This document shows, one piece after another, positions 53,296 through 62,631 of a stretch of DNA of 64,000 nt. The position numbers and the translations under genes are program-made. Under the pieces are notes generated by a model. The model was not told the DNA's origin and did no database searches. It worked only from the letters and a program-made list of their open reading frames with translations. Source of the DNA: Micrococcaceae bacterium Sec5.1 (lineage in GTDB: Bacteria; Actinomycetota; Actinomycetes; Actinomycetales; Micrococcaceae); the NCBI GenBank assembly GCA_039636795.1, contig CP143430.1:2046001-2110000 (forward strand). Reading direction: 5' to 3'. Position 1 is the first letter of the stretch. Each line of letters opens with the position of its first letter.

Positions 53296-54404
53296 TGCCG
53301 CATCCGGCTTTGGTGATGGCCCTAGCCAGGCGCACAACGCTCTTGCGGGCTGCAACCGCCGTCGTTCTCGTGATTGTGCTTTCTCTGGGTGTCGTAGTCA
53401 GTGCTGTCGCTATAGCCCTGGCGGGGGATAGGCCGCAATCACCTGTCGGGTGTGTGTCCAGCGGCGGCGCCGTCACACAAAACGTCCTCGAGAACAGTGG
53501 ATCTCGGCCGGATGGTCACGCCGTTGGACTCTCCGCAGGGCAGATTGCTGTGGCGCAGGGGTACATTTCCGTCGGGAAGCAACTTGGCGTTCCTCGGGAG
53601 GCGATGGTGATCGCCATAATGATGTCTCTCCAGGAGTCGACCCTCCGTATGCTCGCTAACGCGAGTGTTCCCGCGTCATTTCAGTATCCTCATGACGGGG
53701 TTGGGAGTGACCACGACTCGGTAGGTTCTGCACAACAGCGACCAGCGGCCGGATGGGGGACCGTTGCAGAGCTGATGGATGTCACTTACAACGCCCGGGC
53801 ATTCTATGGCGGGCCGTCTGGACCGAACCAGGGTAGCCCTCGAGGTTTGCTGGATGTGCCAGGATGGTCTGCCATGAGCAAAGGGCAAGCAGCCCAAGCA
53901 GTCCAAGTTTCAGCGTTTCCAGAGCTCTACGCACGATGGGAACCGCAGGCCACGGCCATCGTTGACCTGCTCCAGGGTGTTACCACGGTCCCAACCTGCA
54001 GCGTGGGGGAGAGCGGCATTTCAGATCCTGTCTCGGCAGAAGGTTTGTCTCAAATCAGGCAGGACATTCTGCGTTTCACGCAGATGGGTGTGGGTGGTGC
54101 CTACGTCTGGGGTGGCACGGCTTTCAAGGCATGGGACTGCTCGGGGTTTGTTCAGTGGATTTACCGACAAGCAGGAATCGAGCTCCCGCGAGTGGAACAA
54201 TGGCGCGTCGGGCGAATGACAGACAGCCCACAAATCGGAGACCTTGTTGTCCAAAACCCTCAAGGGCCATACAACTGGGGACACGTGGGCATCTACGCAG
54301 GAAACGGGATGATGTATAGCGCGCTCAACCCGTCTGCAGGCACTTTGCTCCATCCAATCGCTTGGAACCCGGGTAGTGCCTATTTCGACCTCTTAGGGTC
54401 GTAG
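53295..54404 (+). CDS. C40 (NlpC/P60) peptidoglycan hydrolase of the conjugation system
   Basis: The 369-residue protein begins at the ATG at 53295, has a membrane-anchoring helix (about 20-45) and a middle region with a lytic-transglycosylase-like pattern (MVIAIMMSLQESTLR). The C-terminal NlpC/P60 domain has catalytic Cys282 (WDCSGFVQWIY) and His330 (WGHVGIYAG). The enzyme would open the cell wall for the transfer channel. The glutamate in QESTLR suggests a second muramidase-type activity, as in other Gram-positive conjugative hydrolases, but this is less certain. Confidence 0.85.
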   Translation: MPHPALVMALARRTTLLRAATAVVLVIVLSLGVVVSAVAIALAGDRPQSPVGCVSSGGAVTQNVLENSGSRPDGHAVGLSAGQIAVAQGYISVGKQLGVPREAMVIAIMMSLQESTLRMLANASVPASFQYPHDGVGSDHDSVGSAQQRPAAGWGTVAELMDVTYNARAFYGGPSGPNQGSPRGLLDVPGWSAMSKGQAAQAVQVSAFPELYARWEPQATAIVDLLQGVTTVPTCSVGESGISDPVSAEGLSQIRQDILRFTQMGVGGAYVWGGTAFKAWDCSGFVQWIYRQAGIELPRVEQWRVGRMTDSPQIGDLVVQNPQGPYNWGHVGIYAGNGMMYSALNPSAGTLLHPIAWNPGSAYFDLLGS

Positions 54405-54432
54405 GCCGGCGCGACGGCGGAAGGGTGTTGTC

Positions 54433-54546
54433 ATGGCTTGGGGTCCAGATACATCTTCGTTGTGGACAGATGTATTGCAGGGCGAGGTGAGTCTCGACGT
54501 GCGCCTTGCTGCTCGCACACTTCCCAGTCCGTTGTCTGGCCAGTAA
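54433..54546 (+). CDS. Possible 37-residue small protein
   Basis: A short frame MAWGPDTSSLWTDVLQGEVS... ends at TAA 54544-54546, with GGAAGGG about 8 bases before the ATG. The composition is protein-like and it lies just after the hydrolase gene, but there is no independent support. The rest of the gap to 54803 (about 257 bp) shows no gene; it probably holds the promoter of the next gene. Confidence 0.3.
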   Translation: MAWGPDTSSLWTDVLQGEVSLDVRLAARTLPSPLSGQ

Positions 54547-54803
54547 TCTGCGGTGGCCGACATGGGTCATCAGTTGGTCGATGTAGGGGAGCGATTTCCG
54601 TGGGGTCAACGCCAGCCGCCGTGGAGCGCTATCAACTGCGTCGGTCGGTCCCCCAGGCCGAGTCGGCGTCCCGCTCTGGACGCGAGGACGTCCGCCTCCG
54701 CTCGTCAGGCCTGCCTCAGTCGAGGTCCTTGAGTTCATCTGCGATCCTGGGGTAACCACACCGCACGAAGTTCCTCGTTCGAGCGCCGTTATACTTCAAG
54801 GCA

Positions 54804-55484
54804 ATGAGCAATTCAATTGGAGCCAAGGCCAGCCGCGAGGAAGAAATCGCGTTCCTCATCATGGAGAACGTCCTCGGGGTCGACATCTACCTCGCGGACG
54901 CAGGCGCAGGCAACAAGAAACCTGATGGCGCTTGGGCCAGTCCGGGCGTGAAGGGACGCCGGGGCATCGTCGAGATCACTTCGCCCCCGGACAAAGAGCT
55001 TTTGAAGAAGTGGGCGCAGGCAAAGAGAGATGGCGAACCACAGTCAGAAAGCGGTTCGGTTTCACTGCGTTTGAACGAGCTTGATCAGGTTTGCACAGAC
55101 TTGCTGGATGAAGACTGGGCGCGGGACAACATCGCGAAGCTGAGAGCTGAACCGGCGGATGAGCGACATCTCTTCCTCTTTGGTCGAAGCCACCGAGTCG
55201 AGTCCTACTTCTACCGGCTCTCGGACGAGTCCGACGAAGGTCGGGCCGAGCTCGTTGGCGACCTGGTTCTTCCCGAAGGGCTCAGCTCGGTATGGTTCCG
55301 CGGCAAGGCAGTGCGCCGCCCTGACTGGGGCATCCGCGTCTGGGTGGCGAGGTTCCAAGTGGGCTCAGGATGGCACCGCCACACAGTCGACATAGACGAA
55401 CGGCGCTTGCCGTCACCTAACCCAGGCATGGTCGATGACAAGGTCCCCTCAGAGCTTCGAACCCCGAAGGATCGATCCCGCTAG
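54804..55484 (+). CDS. Hypothetical protein with nuclease-like N-terminal motif
   Basis: The 226-residue soluble protein begins with a helix (KASREEEIAFLIMENVLGVDIYLAD) and then KKPDGAW...RRGIVEITSP, a spacing (D, about 13 residues, E-x-T) that recalls a PD-(D/E)XK restriction-like fold, though the usual lysine is replaced by threonine. The C-terminal part has WRHT-type pattern GSGWHRHTVDIDERRLP. No family is named. It is cargo placed inside the conjugation cluster; defence or DNA modification is a guess. Confidence 0.65.
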   Translation: MSNSIGAKASREEEIAFLIMENVLGVDIYLADAGAGNKKPDGAWASPGVKGRRGIVEITSPPDKELLKKWAQAKRDGEPQSESGSVSLRLNELDQVCTDLLDEDWARDNIAKLRAEPADERHLFLFGRSHRVESYFYRLSDESDEGRAELVGDLVLPEGLSSVWFRGKAVRRPDWGIRVWVARFQVGSGWHRHTVDIDERRLPSPNPGMVDDKVPSELRTPKDRSR

Positions 55485-55822
55485 ACCGTGTCGAGAGCAC
55501 GTCAGGGTTCTCGGAACTTGCGCTGGAGGAACCCTGCAGGGGGCGTTGAGGATCAGCCACGTCGATATCCGCTTTTCGGACTGACGGAAGGGCAGGCAGC
55601 CGGGCGGAGCCGTGCCGACTGAGGGCCTTGTCAGCATCTGGATCGCTATCGGAGGCCATCCGCTGCCGCAGATAGTCGGCACAGTCGGCGCTATCAGCAA
55701 CCGACTCCTACGTGCTGCGGGGAGCGCCATGATCCACCGGACATGCCGCTTCTGCGGAGAAACGCACTGCGTGTCCCCTTCGCTGTAGCGAGGAGGGTCA
55801 TGCTGTTTAGCCGTCAAGTTGC
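55485..55822. other. Intergenic, no supported gene
   Basis: About 340 bp between a plus-strand gene and the converging PIN gene. Frames on both strands lack ribosome sites or family-like sequence. No strong hairpin was found, although a terminator is expected between converging genes. Confidence 0.5.
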
Positions 55823-56266
55823 TCACGCATTCCAGTTGCCCTGCGTCCGGGTGGCGAACTCCTCGCGGGTGCACGATTCGACGCCGAATTCTGCGCCCTT
55901 TGCGCGGACGGCCTTGTCGTTGGACACGATGATCCATGTCGGGCCGAACAGCCACGTCTCGGATTGTTGAATCCCGTCCAGCGCACATGCTACAAGCAAT
56001 GGGTCCGCTGCGCCTTTGTTTGCGTAAAGGTTCACGAGCGAGATGTCGTTTTCGGGCACGGTGGCCATGACTTTCTGGAGGAATGTTAGAACACTCGCCG
56101 TAGTCGGATACTCAACCGCCCTGAATGCATCCGCGTGGGCGTGCCCGGCTTCATGGAGCACCTCAGCCGGGATCCGGCATTGAGTACGGAAGAACTCGCT
56201 CGCGCGCTGTGCAGGCGACAAGTGGGAGAGCACGTTGTTATCGATGAGGTACATCTCCTCGTTCAT
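55823..56266 (-). CDS. PIN-domain toxin (DUF4411-like)
   Basis: The 147-residue protein starts MNEEMYLIDNNVL with Asp9, and further acidic positions Glu39, Asp88 (AADPLLVACAL) and Asp117 (IIVSNDKAVR) match the PIN nuclease metal site. PIN toxins cut RNA. It overlaps the upstream antitoxin-like gene by ATGA, the usual toxin-antitoxin coupling, with the antitoxin first. A PIN partner encoded beside a COG2856-type protein is a known toxin-antitoxin arrangement. Its target is unknown. Confidence 0.82.
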   Translation of the reverse strand: MNEEMYLIDNNVLSHLSPAQRASEFFRTQCRIPAEVLHEAGHAHADAFRAVEYPTTASVLTFLQKVMATVPENDISLVNLYANKGAADPLLVACALDGIQQSETWLFGPTWIIVSNDKAVRAKGAEFGVESCTREEFATRTQGNWNA

Positions 56267-57429
56267 CGGAGCGCCACCTTTAGTTCCCCGAGATCACTTG
56301 GACCGATGCGGTTCAGGCAGACGACCCGGCAGAATTCGCGCTGGGAGAGCCGGCGCTCATCGACCGCGCGGAGCATCCGGGCGGTCAGGTCGCGGCCGCT
56401 GTACTTCTTTATCGCGTTGACGGGCTTCGGCTGGCGCGGTTTCGGCTTTTGCCGGGTGAGGAACTCTTCCTTGAGCTCATGCAGGTAACCGTTCGCGGTC
56501 AAGGGGGTGATTCTCCCGAGGCGCATTGCTCTGACCGCCACGCCGCTAGGGGTAACCTTGAACAGGTCAGCCGCGGCCTTCACATCGTCCAGTTCTTCGA
56601 GCATGATTCCCTGCAGCTCGGCCGCGGGCATGAGAATTTCACCCACTATGTCGTACTCACGGCCCACGTCAGGAGCGGTGCTGCTCGCGTCGTAGCTGAC
56701 CGGTGCGAAGATCCCGCGGGCAACAAGAACCGCCATCAGGACGAGGGTGAAGATCTGTCGCCCGGTCGGTTCCTGGAAGTCGCCGTGGTCGCCGCCAGCC
56801 AAGAAGATGTACGGCACCTTCGAGTCGCGCACCGTCATCCCGCTGAAGCGCACTTCGAGAAGTTGAGGCATGAAGCCTCGTACGCTTCGAGAAACGAGCA
56901 CCTGATTGGCTTCGAGCCGCTCGATGATGAGATCCAGTGCGGCTTCTTTCTTACGAGCCCGACGGATCTCATCACGATCGAGCCCGAGCGCGCTGACGAG
57001 AGCAACGGCATCTTCACGCACGGTAGGACTTGGCTTGCGCAGCAGCCCGACAATCGTATTCTTCACGAGCGTGGGATCGTACTTCCGGGCCAGCGCCTGT
57101 TTGCGTAGGAGGTCCTTCACAATTAGTTCGACATCTCGCAGTTTCACTATTGTTCGTGAGTTCACGGTGAACGTCTCCGGTGCAACTCCCTGCAGGAGCT
57201 TCTCGCTCTTACTACGCAATTGTGCTTTCACTACGGCCGGAGTCGCGAAGAAGAGTGGGTGTGGGACTTCGGCCTTCCGGGCAAGGTCCAAGAGGTCCGA
57301 ATATTGGATCTTCGACTTCTCAAGGGCCGTGATGTACGGTGCCCGACCATTCACCACAGAGTTCTCCAAGAGGTCAACGAACACCGATCGGTCAATCGGC
57401 ACCTGTTCACCGGCAATCATTACCCGCAT
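56263..57429 (-). CDS. IrrE/COG2856-like antitoxin with degenerate metal site
   Basis: About 388 residues from the ATG at 57429, preceded by GGGGG. The N-terminal 190 residues are helical and probably DNA- or toxin-binding. The core then follows the IrrE pattern: KVPYIFLAGG, a helix at the HExxH position, and YDIVGEILMPAAELQGIM with AADLFKVTPSGVAVRAMRLGRIT. At the HExxH position the sequence reads FTLVLMAVLVARG with no His or Glu, so peptidase activity must be lost. A C-terminal helix-turn-helix-like segment (ERRLSQREFCRVVCLNRI) closes it. It is coupled to the PIN gene and most likely neutralises it. Confidence 0.75.
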   Translation of the reverse strand: MRVMIAGEQVPIDRSVFVDLLENSVVNGRAPYITALEKSKIQYSDLLDLARKAEVPHPLFFATPAVVKAQLRSKSEKLLQGVAPETFTVNSRTIVKLRDVELIVKDLLRKQALARKYDPTLVKNTIVGLLRKPSPTVREDAVALVSALGLDRDEIRRARKKEAALDLIIERLEANQVLVSRSVRGFMPQLLEVRFSGMTVRDSKVPYIFLAGGDHGDFQEPTGRQIFTLVLMAVLVARGIFAPVSYDASSTAPDVGREYDIVGEILMPAAELQGIMLEELDDVKAAADLFKVTPSGVAVRAMRLGRITPLTANGYLHELKEEFLTRQKPKPRQPKPVNAIKKYSGRDLTARMLRAVDERRLSQREFCRVVCLNRIGPSDLGELKVALR

Positions 57430-57945
57430 CGTGAAGCCCCCAAAACACCAGTCGCTATTCGGCATTACCTATTCTTTGTTTATGCCATCGCAATTTACAC
57501 CGTCGTGATCACAACACAGGACTTCGACACCTAGCCCGGATAATGATGCAGCAGACTCCCGTCGTTCGTGACGCCCCACCACCTGATCGATCAGCCCTCG
57601 TTCGCGCCGCGGCTTGGAATCGCGCAATGTTTCAATAGGGTGAGACCCGGAAAACCGCTTCATGACACGAGGGCCCCGGCATCCGTGTTGGGTCGAATTC
57701 CACCCATCGCCTTTTCCGACCTTCGTCGGCCGATCTTCTATCACTGAAGACAACTCTGGGGTGTGTTGGTGATACGCCGAGCAATGGGGTCGACTGCAGA
57801 TAGCGAACCACTTGTTGATGTCTGAACCCAGAGTGCTCGAGCCCGTCGCAAATCGCACGAGCGATGCAGATGTTTGGTGGTTTTCCAGGTCATGTCGTAC
57901 CCATCCACCAACCCCATGAAGTCGTGAGCTCAATCAGCTCATTCC
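57430..57945. other. Intergenic control region between toxin-antitoxin and transfer genes
   Basis: About 515 bp with divergent genes at both ends. A 154-codon minus-strand frame is present but its composition (many Cys/His/Arg, no family signal) is not convincing. It probably carries promoters for the antitoxin and for the second block of transfer genes. No strong repeat was found. Confidence 0.5.
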
Positions 57946-58260
57946 ATGGAAAACGACTGGATGGAGCACCAGATGGTACTGGCAGCGGTGGATCCTGGGA
58001 TCACACCAAACGCGAACTTTCCTTTTCTTGAGTCACTCAAGCAGATCGGCGGCGGCATCCTCGTCGGTGCCTTCATCGTCATTGCGATCGTGGCCATCAT
58101 CGGAGCTGCGATGTTGTTGGCCGGCAAACTGAGTCAATCGTCGCGGCTTGCGTCAGGCGGCGGGGTGATCCTTCTGTGGACAGGTCCCGTCGCAGCGATT
58201 CTCGGCGGCATCAACGGATACATACTGTGGTCCCAGACGGCCTTTCCATTGGGCTTCTAA
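57946..58260 (+). CDS. Small two-helix membrane protein, VirB2/TrbC-like
   Basis: About 104 residues with two helices: near 38-62 (ILVGAFIVIAIVAIIGAAMLLAG) and 74-94 (ILLWTGPVAAILGGINGYIL), separated by a short basic loop. This size and layout and the position directly before a VirB6-like gene fit the pilin-like VirB2 subunit of actinobacterial conjugation systems. Starts at 57961 or 57973 are also possible, as no ribosome site decides. Confidence 0.65.
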   Translation: MENDWMEHQMVLAAVDPGITPNANFPFLESLKQIGGGILVGAFIVIAIVAIIGAAMLLAGKLSQSSRLASGGGVILLWTGPVAAILGGINGYILWSQTAFPLGF

Positions 58261-58272
58261 ACTCTCGCGATC

Positions 58273-59691
58273 ATGCCTATCGAGTGTGACCTCAACGGTT
58301 GGTGGCCGCCGGGCTGCGGACTGGTTTCACAAGCCAACGATGGCGTTCAAGGCTCGATCACGTCCATCTTCGCGAACGTTCTTCAGAACATCGCCTCTTG
58401 GATGTGGGGCTTCATTACAGGAGCCTTCACGGTTTCGGATGTTGACGACTCCCAGTGGGCCGCGATCGGTGGCCTGACGAACTGGTGGATCATCGTCATG
58501 ATGACGCCACTCGTCGTCGTGATGATCTTGCAACTCTTGTCCGGTCTGATCAGCCAGCAACCACGCCGACTGCTGAGGGCGCTCATCGGGGGAGCGGCGG
58601 CAGTGCCGCTCGTGGCTGCGGCCGTCTACGTGGTTCGGCAGCTCACCAGGGTCAGCGACGAGGCCTCGGCGGCCCTGCTGGAATCGATGGGAACCGATCC
58701 GTACGTCGTTTTCATGCGGCTCTTCGGCTTCGAACGGGCTCCAGCAGGCTCCGGGCGCGAATGGAACGTCATCTCCCTGGCGCCGGGCAACCAAGGCGGA
58801 GCCGTCGGCGGCGCGATAGTGACAGCAATGGCGGTCATCGTCGTGTGGATACTGGCATTCATCCTCATGTGCTCGATGATCTTTAGGACGTTCGCCCTCG
58901 CGGTCCTGGCGGCCGTCGCACCGGTCGCCCTCATGATGATGCCTTGGGAGAAGTCAAAGGCCTGGGCCGGACGGTGGTGCGAAGTCGTCGTCGCGCTCTT
59001 GCTGGCGAAACCGCTGGCCGCGACAGTTCTGGCAGCGGCGATCAAGCTATTTGCGGAGTCGACGTCATTTGCAGGATTGGCAGCCGGCACTGTCGGCATG
59101 GCTCTTGCCTGCGGCGCGCCGTTGATGGCGCTGAGGCTGGTGAGTTTTGCGGGTGGCGAGCTCGCAGCAGCGGCTCAAACGGCTGGCGGCGGTCACGTTC
59201 TTGCTCGCAGCAGCAGCGTTGCCTCCCGGCAGTTCAGTCGACAGCTCGGTGGCCGCATGACGATTGCATCAATGTTGGGCAGATCGTCACTTGCTCGACC
59301 AATTCCCTCAAGTCGCAGAGACATCCCCACGCGCGTACTGCCACCGTCAGTGCCTCTGCCGCGCAGCCTCACGAGTACCACGCCGATACCCACCTCAGGT
59401 GAAAACGCTTCGGTATCGCACCGGGCAAACTCCGTCCGTGGAGGCGCCGCCGCTGGGCAGAGGGACGTGGTGAGCGGAGGGCTCGTAACCGGGCCGAGTA
59501 AAAAAGCGCCGGCGTCACCTTCGAGGATAGGCCGGACCCCGGACGCCGGACCGCCCACGGCAAACCGGCCGAGGACCGCCCCGCGGCCCGAAGTACGAAG
59601 TTCTGGCAGCGCTCTGCCGTCATCCGAATTGCCGCCCATCAGGCCAAAGGCTTCTGAGGGGCACTTCACTCCGGAGAAATCCAATGACTGA
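58273..59691 (+). CDS. VirB6/TrbL-like polytopic transfer protein
   Basis: The 472-residue protein has an N-terminal region with two cysteines (CDLNGWWPPGC) and about six membrane helices between 70 and 300 (WWIIVMMTPLVVVMILQLLSG, IVTAMAVIVVWILAFILMCSMIFRTFAL and others). A 160-residue Ser/Pro/Arg-rich cytoplasmic tail follows. VirB6-type proteins form the inner membrane channel of type IV secretion. It overlaps the next gene by 8 bp. The disordered tail is typical of Gram-positive TrbL-like proteins. Confidence 0.78.
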   Translation: MPIECDLNGWWPPGCGLVSQANDGVQGSITSIFANVLQNIASWMWGFITGAFTVSDVDDSQWAAIGGLTNWWIIVMMTPLVVVMILQLLSGLISQQPRRLLRALIGGAAAVPLVAAAVYVVRQLTRVSDEASAALLESMGTDPYVVFMRLFGFERAPAGSGREWNVISLAPGNQGGAVGGAIVTAMAVIVVWILAFILMCSMIFRTFALAVLAAVAPVALMMMPWEKSKAWAGRWCEVVVALLLAKPLAATVLAAAIKLFAESTSFAGLAAGTVGMALACGAPLMALRLVSFAGGELAAAAQTAGGGHVLARSSSVASRQFSRQLGGRMTIASMLGRSSLARPIPSSRRDIPTRVLPPSVPLPRSLTSTTPIPTSGENASVSHRANSVRGGAAAGQRDVVSGGLVTGPSKKAPASPSRIGRTPDAGPPTANRPRTAPRPEVRSSGSALPSSELPPIRPKASEGHFTPEKSND

Positions 59692-61174
59692 AGATTTTCG
59701 AGCCCTTGAGGCCGTTAAGTTTCCCCGCTACGAGCGCCGCGGCATTTTCATGGGGCTGAAGTGGTACCAGCTTGTGTTGCTGGTCGTCGGCATCCTAACG
59801 GCGATTATTGCCTCTGCGGCTGGCGGTCCAGTCGGACTTACGACAATGAGTCCCATCTGGCTGCTGTTCGTGCTGATGGGGGTGCTTCAGCACGCTCGCA
59901 TTCCGTATCCCATCTGGGTCAGTCTCATCACGCTGTTCCTTGTGCGACTGATCCTGGGTCAGACGCGATACCTCGCCCGCCCCGAGAAGGCGTTGAAGGC
60001 GGGGAGGCTTGCGCTGCCAGGTGGGCTTGGCAGCCTCAAACTCCAGACGACCAGACGTGGAGAGTGCTTCATCGTTGACCCGCAGGGTAAAGAAGCAACG
60101 GTCGTCATGCGCTGCACCACCAGGTCATTCGCTCTCCTCGACGACGATGACAAAGCGTGGGCTGCCCAAGCATGGTCACGTGTCCAGGCCGGGCTCGCCC
60201 AACGGTCGGACATAGCAAGAATCGCCGTTCAGGATTACACAGTTCCGTATCCTTCGTCTGCCCTTCAGGACTTCTATAACAACACCATCGTGCACAACGG
60301 CGGCAGACCGGGCGGCAATTCGTGGGGTGAATTGGCGTATCAGGACTTGATAGCTGCTGCAGGATCCGCCATGAGTCACGATGTCTTGTTGTCCGTTGTT
60401 GTGGATACGGCCAAGTCGAGGAGGCGCATCAAGGAGTCGGGCGGAGGCATAGCGGGACTCGAGCGTGTTCTACGTTTGGAGGTACAGGCGATCACCACAT
60501 CCCTGGCAACTCATGGAGTGCGCGTGGACGAGTGGCTTTCGGAGTCCCGACTACTTGAAGTGTTCAGGGGCTCCTTTGATCCTGAAACGGTCTCCCGAGG
60601 GTCGGTGAAGAAGGACAGCGACCCACAGGATGCCCAGCTAAACGGAAAGCGGCGTCTGAGTTCAAGCCCGATGGCCGTAGAGGAGCACTGGACTTATCTC
60701 CGCACGGACTCCGGCTTCCACCAGACCTTCTGGGTCGCAGAGTGGCCGCGGCAAAAGGTGTATCCCGGATTCCTGCACCCGCTGGTTTACGTTGGCGACT
60801 TCCGGCACACGGTTACGCAGGTGATTCGTGCTGTTCCCACCTTGGAAGCGCTACGTGACATCCGGTCGGCTCAGGAAGCCCACGAAACGCGCCGGAGGAT
60901 CAACGCCCGGTTCGACCGTCCCACGACTCGGGAGCAGCGAGCCGAGGAGGAAGAAGTGGCGCAACGGGAAGAAGAAATCGTTGCCGGGCATGGCGATGTT
61001 CGTCTGACTGCCTTCGTGACGATAACAGCAGCGTCCCTGGAGGACTTGGCCCGGCACCGCCACGAGCTTGAGTCCGCAGCAGGCGGCGCGTTCGTCGAAC
61101 TTCGATTGTTGGCGGGCCAACAGTGGGCAGCCTTCATTGCGGGAGGACTGCCCTTGGGAAGGGGATTGCGATGA
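59684..61174 (+). CDS. SCO6880-family transfer protein
   Basis: The 496-residue protein has two N-terminal helices in a PrgI/VirB3-like arrangement (about 25-48 and 50-70; LVLLVVGILTAIIASAAGG, PIWLLFVLMGVLQ) and a long soluble domain resembling the N-terminal part of VirB4 (FHQTFWVAEWPRQKVYPGFL). Proteins of this kind replace separate VirB3 and the VirB4 N-terminus in actinobacterial elements. It overlaps the ATPase gene by 4 bp. Confidence 0.8.
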   Translation: MTEDFRALEAVKFPRYERRGIFMGLKWYQLVLLVVGILTAIIASAAGGPVGLTTMSPIWLLFVLMGVLQHARIPYPIWVSLITLFLVRLILGQTRYLARPEKALKAGRLALPGGLGSLKLQTTRRGECFIVDPQGKEATVVMRCTTRSFALLDDDDKAWAAQAWSRVQAGLAQRSDIARIAVQDYTVPYPSSALQDFYNNTIVHNGGRPGGNSWGELAYQDLIAAAGSAMSHDVLLSVVVDTAKSRRRIKESGGGIAGLERVLRLEVQAITTSLATHGVRVDEWLSESRLLEVFRGSFDPETVSRGSVKKDSDPQDAQLNGKRRLSSSPMAVEEHWTYLRTDSGFHQTFWVAEWPRQKVYPGFLHPLVYVGDFRHTVTQVIRAVPTLEALRDIRSAQEAHETRRRINARFDRPTTREQRAEEEEVAQREEEIVAGHGDVRLTAFVTITAASLEDLARHRHELESAAGGAFVELRLLAGQQWAAFIAGGLPLGRGLR

Positions 61175-62631
61175 GCCTCAAGAACCAAGAGGTGACCTAT
61201 ACGCCGTCGGGCACTCGCGCGGAGCGCAAGAGTCTCAGGAGGGCCACAACCGCTGAGTCATTGCCACAGAAGCGCAAACTCGGCCAGCGGATCGACGAAG
61301 CCTTGGAGTGGCGCGGCGACCGCGAGCGCCTTGTCGGCGACTGGGGGAGCAGGGAACCGCAGTCATTATGGGGACCGCATAGACTGCGGCCGGCACCTCA
61401 CCGCGCCTCGACCATGACCTTCGCGGCGGCCTACCCCTTCATCACGGAGTCAGGACTTGGGCACGAGGGAACCTATATAGGAACTGACGTCTTCGGTTCG
61501 GGCGCCTTTTCGTACGATCCTTGGATCCTCTATGACAAGGGAATCATCAGCGGTCCTTCGATCGTCGTGATTGGAACAGTGGGCACGGGCAAGTCGATGT
61601 GTGGCAAGTCGCTGGTTGCTCGCTCCATAACGTTGGGACGGAAAGCGGCTGTCGCGTCGGATCCCAAGGGAGAATGGGTATCAGTGGCCAAGGCCGTCGG
61701 TGGCAAGGTCATTTCCGTTGGTCCTGGTCGCACGGCTCGCGTGAATCCTCTGGACGCAGGTTCTCGGCCCACTTCGCTGTCGGACACCCAGTGGAAGGCT
61801 GTCGTCCGGCAGCGGCGTCGGCAACTGCTGGTGGCCTTGGTGTCTCTCATGCGTCAGGGCACACCGTTGCATCCGGTTGAGCACACCGCTCTCGACATGG
61901 CTCTCATGGAAACCACCGCGGAAAACTCGACGCCGACCCTTCCTATGGTGCTGGACCACCTCTTGAGTCCTTCCGCAGAAACGCTCGCCCTTGTCGGCAA
62001 GGACGGCGGAGCGGCAGTCAGTCACTCACTGCGGCGAACAGTCTCGGGCGACTTGGAAGGCATGTTCGATGCACCGTCCACAGTGGCCTTCGACGCCGAC
62101 GCGCCAATGATGGTCATGGACACGTCCGCGCTCATCGGCGCGTCCGAGCAGGCGTTGTCCCTCGCCGCTGCCTGCAGCGCGACGTGGTTGGAAGCGGCAG
62201 TGACAAACCCCGACGGCGGCAAGCGGCTCGTGGTGTACGACGAAGGTTGGCGGATGCTCGCCGATCCGTACATGTTGGCCAAGATGAGCGAGCAATGGCG
62301 CCTTGCACGAACTTACGGGATTGCCAACCTCCTCATCATGCACAAGGTGGCTGACCTCAACGAGATCGGCGACAGCAGCAGCGGACACCGTCAGAAGGCC
62401 TTGGGGTTGCTGACAGAAGCGGACACCCGCATCATCTATCGCCAAAAGCATGACGCGATGCGCCTGACCAAGGAAGCCCTGGGTCTCACCGAGGCTGAAT
62501 GCGAGCATGTCGAGAACCTTCCCAAGGGCGTTGGGCTCTGGAAGGTTGGGAACCGCTCCTTCATCGTGGCCAACAGAGTGACCACAGATGAGCTGGAAGT
62601 CTTTGGCACGGATGACCGGATGCACCTGTGA
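61171..62631 (+). CDS. VirB4-like conjugation ATPase
   Basis: The 486-residue protein from the ATG at 61171 is the motor half of a VirB4 pair with the preceding SCO6880-type protein. Walker A is GTVGTGKS (residues 135-142), Walker B is LVVYDEGWRML with Asp357 and Glu358, followed by the conserved LARTYGIANLLIMHKVADL helix. It supplies energy for pilus or channel assembly. Start and stop overlap its neighbours by 4 bp, giving a tightly coupled operon. Confidence 0.9.
   Translation: MSLKNQEVTYTPSGTRAERKSLRRATTAESLPQKRKLGQRIDEALEWRGDRERLVGDWGSREPQSLWGPHRLRPAPHRASTMTFAAAYPFITESGLGHEGTYIGTDVFGSGAFSYDPWILYDKGIISGPSIVVIGTVGTGKSMCGKSLVARSITLGRKAAVASDPKGEWVSVAKAVGGKVISVGPGRTARVNPLDAGSRPTSLSDTQWKAVVRQRRRQLLVALVSLMRQGTPLHPVEHTALDMALMETTAENSTPTLPMVLDHLLSPSAETLALVGKDGGAAVSHSLRRTVSGDLEGMFDAPSTVAFDADAPMMVMDTSALIGASEQALSLAAACSATWLEAAVTNPDGGKRLVVYDEGWRMLADPYMLAKMSEQWRLARTYGIANLLIMHKVADLNEIGDSSSGHRQKALGLLTEADTRIIYRQKHDAMRLTKEALGLTEAECEHVENLPKGVGLWKVGNRSFIVANRVTTDELEVFGTDDRMHL

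Noticed and set aside
56449..57108. 219-codon plus-strand frame opposite the IrrE-like antitoxin
   Set aside because: The product is His/Glu-rich and unlike any family, whereas the minus strand gives an IrrE-type scaffold coupled to a PIN gene.
57469..57933. 154-codon minus-strand frame upstream of the antitoxin
   Set aside because: No ribosome site and no domain; composition looks like non-coding DNA.
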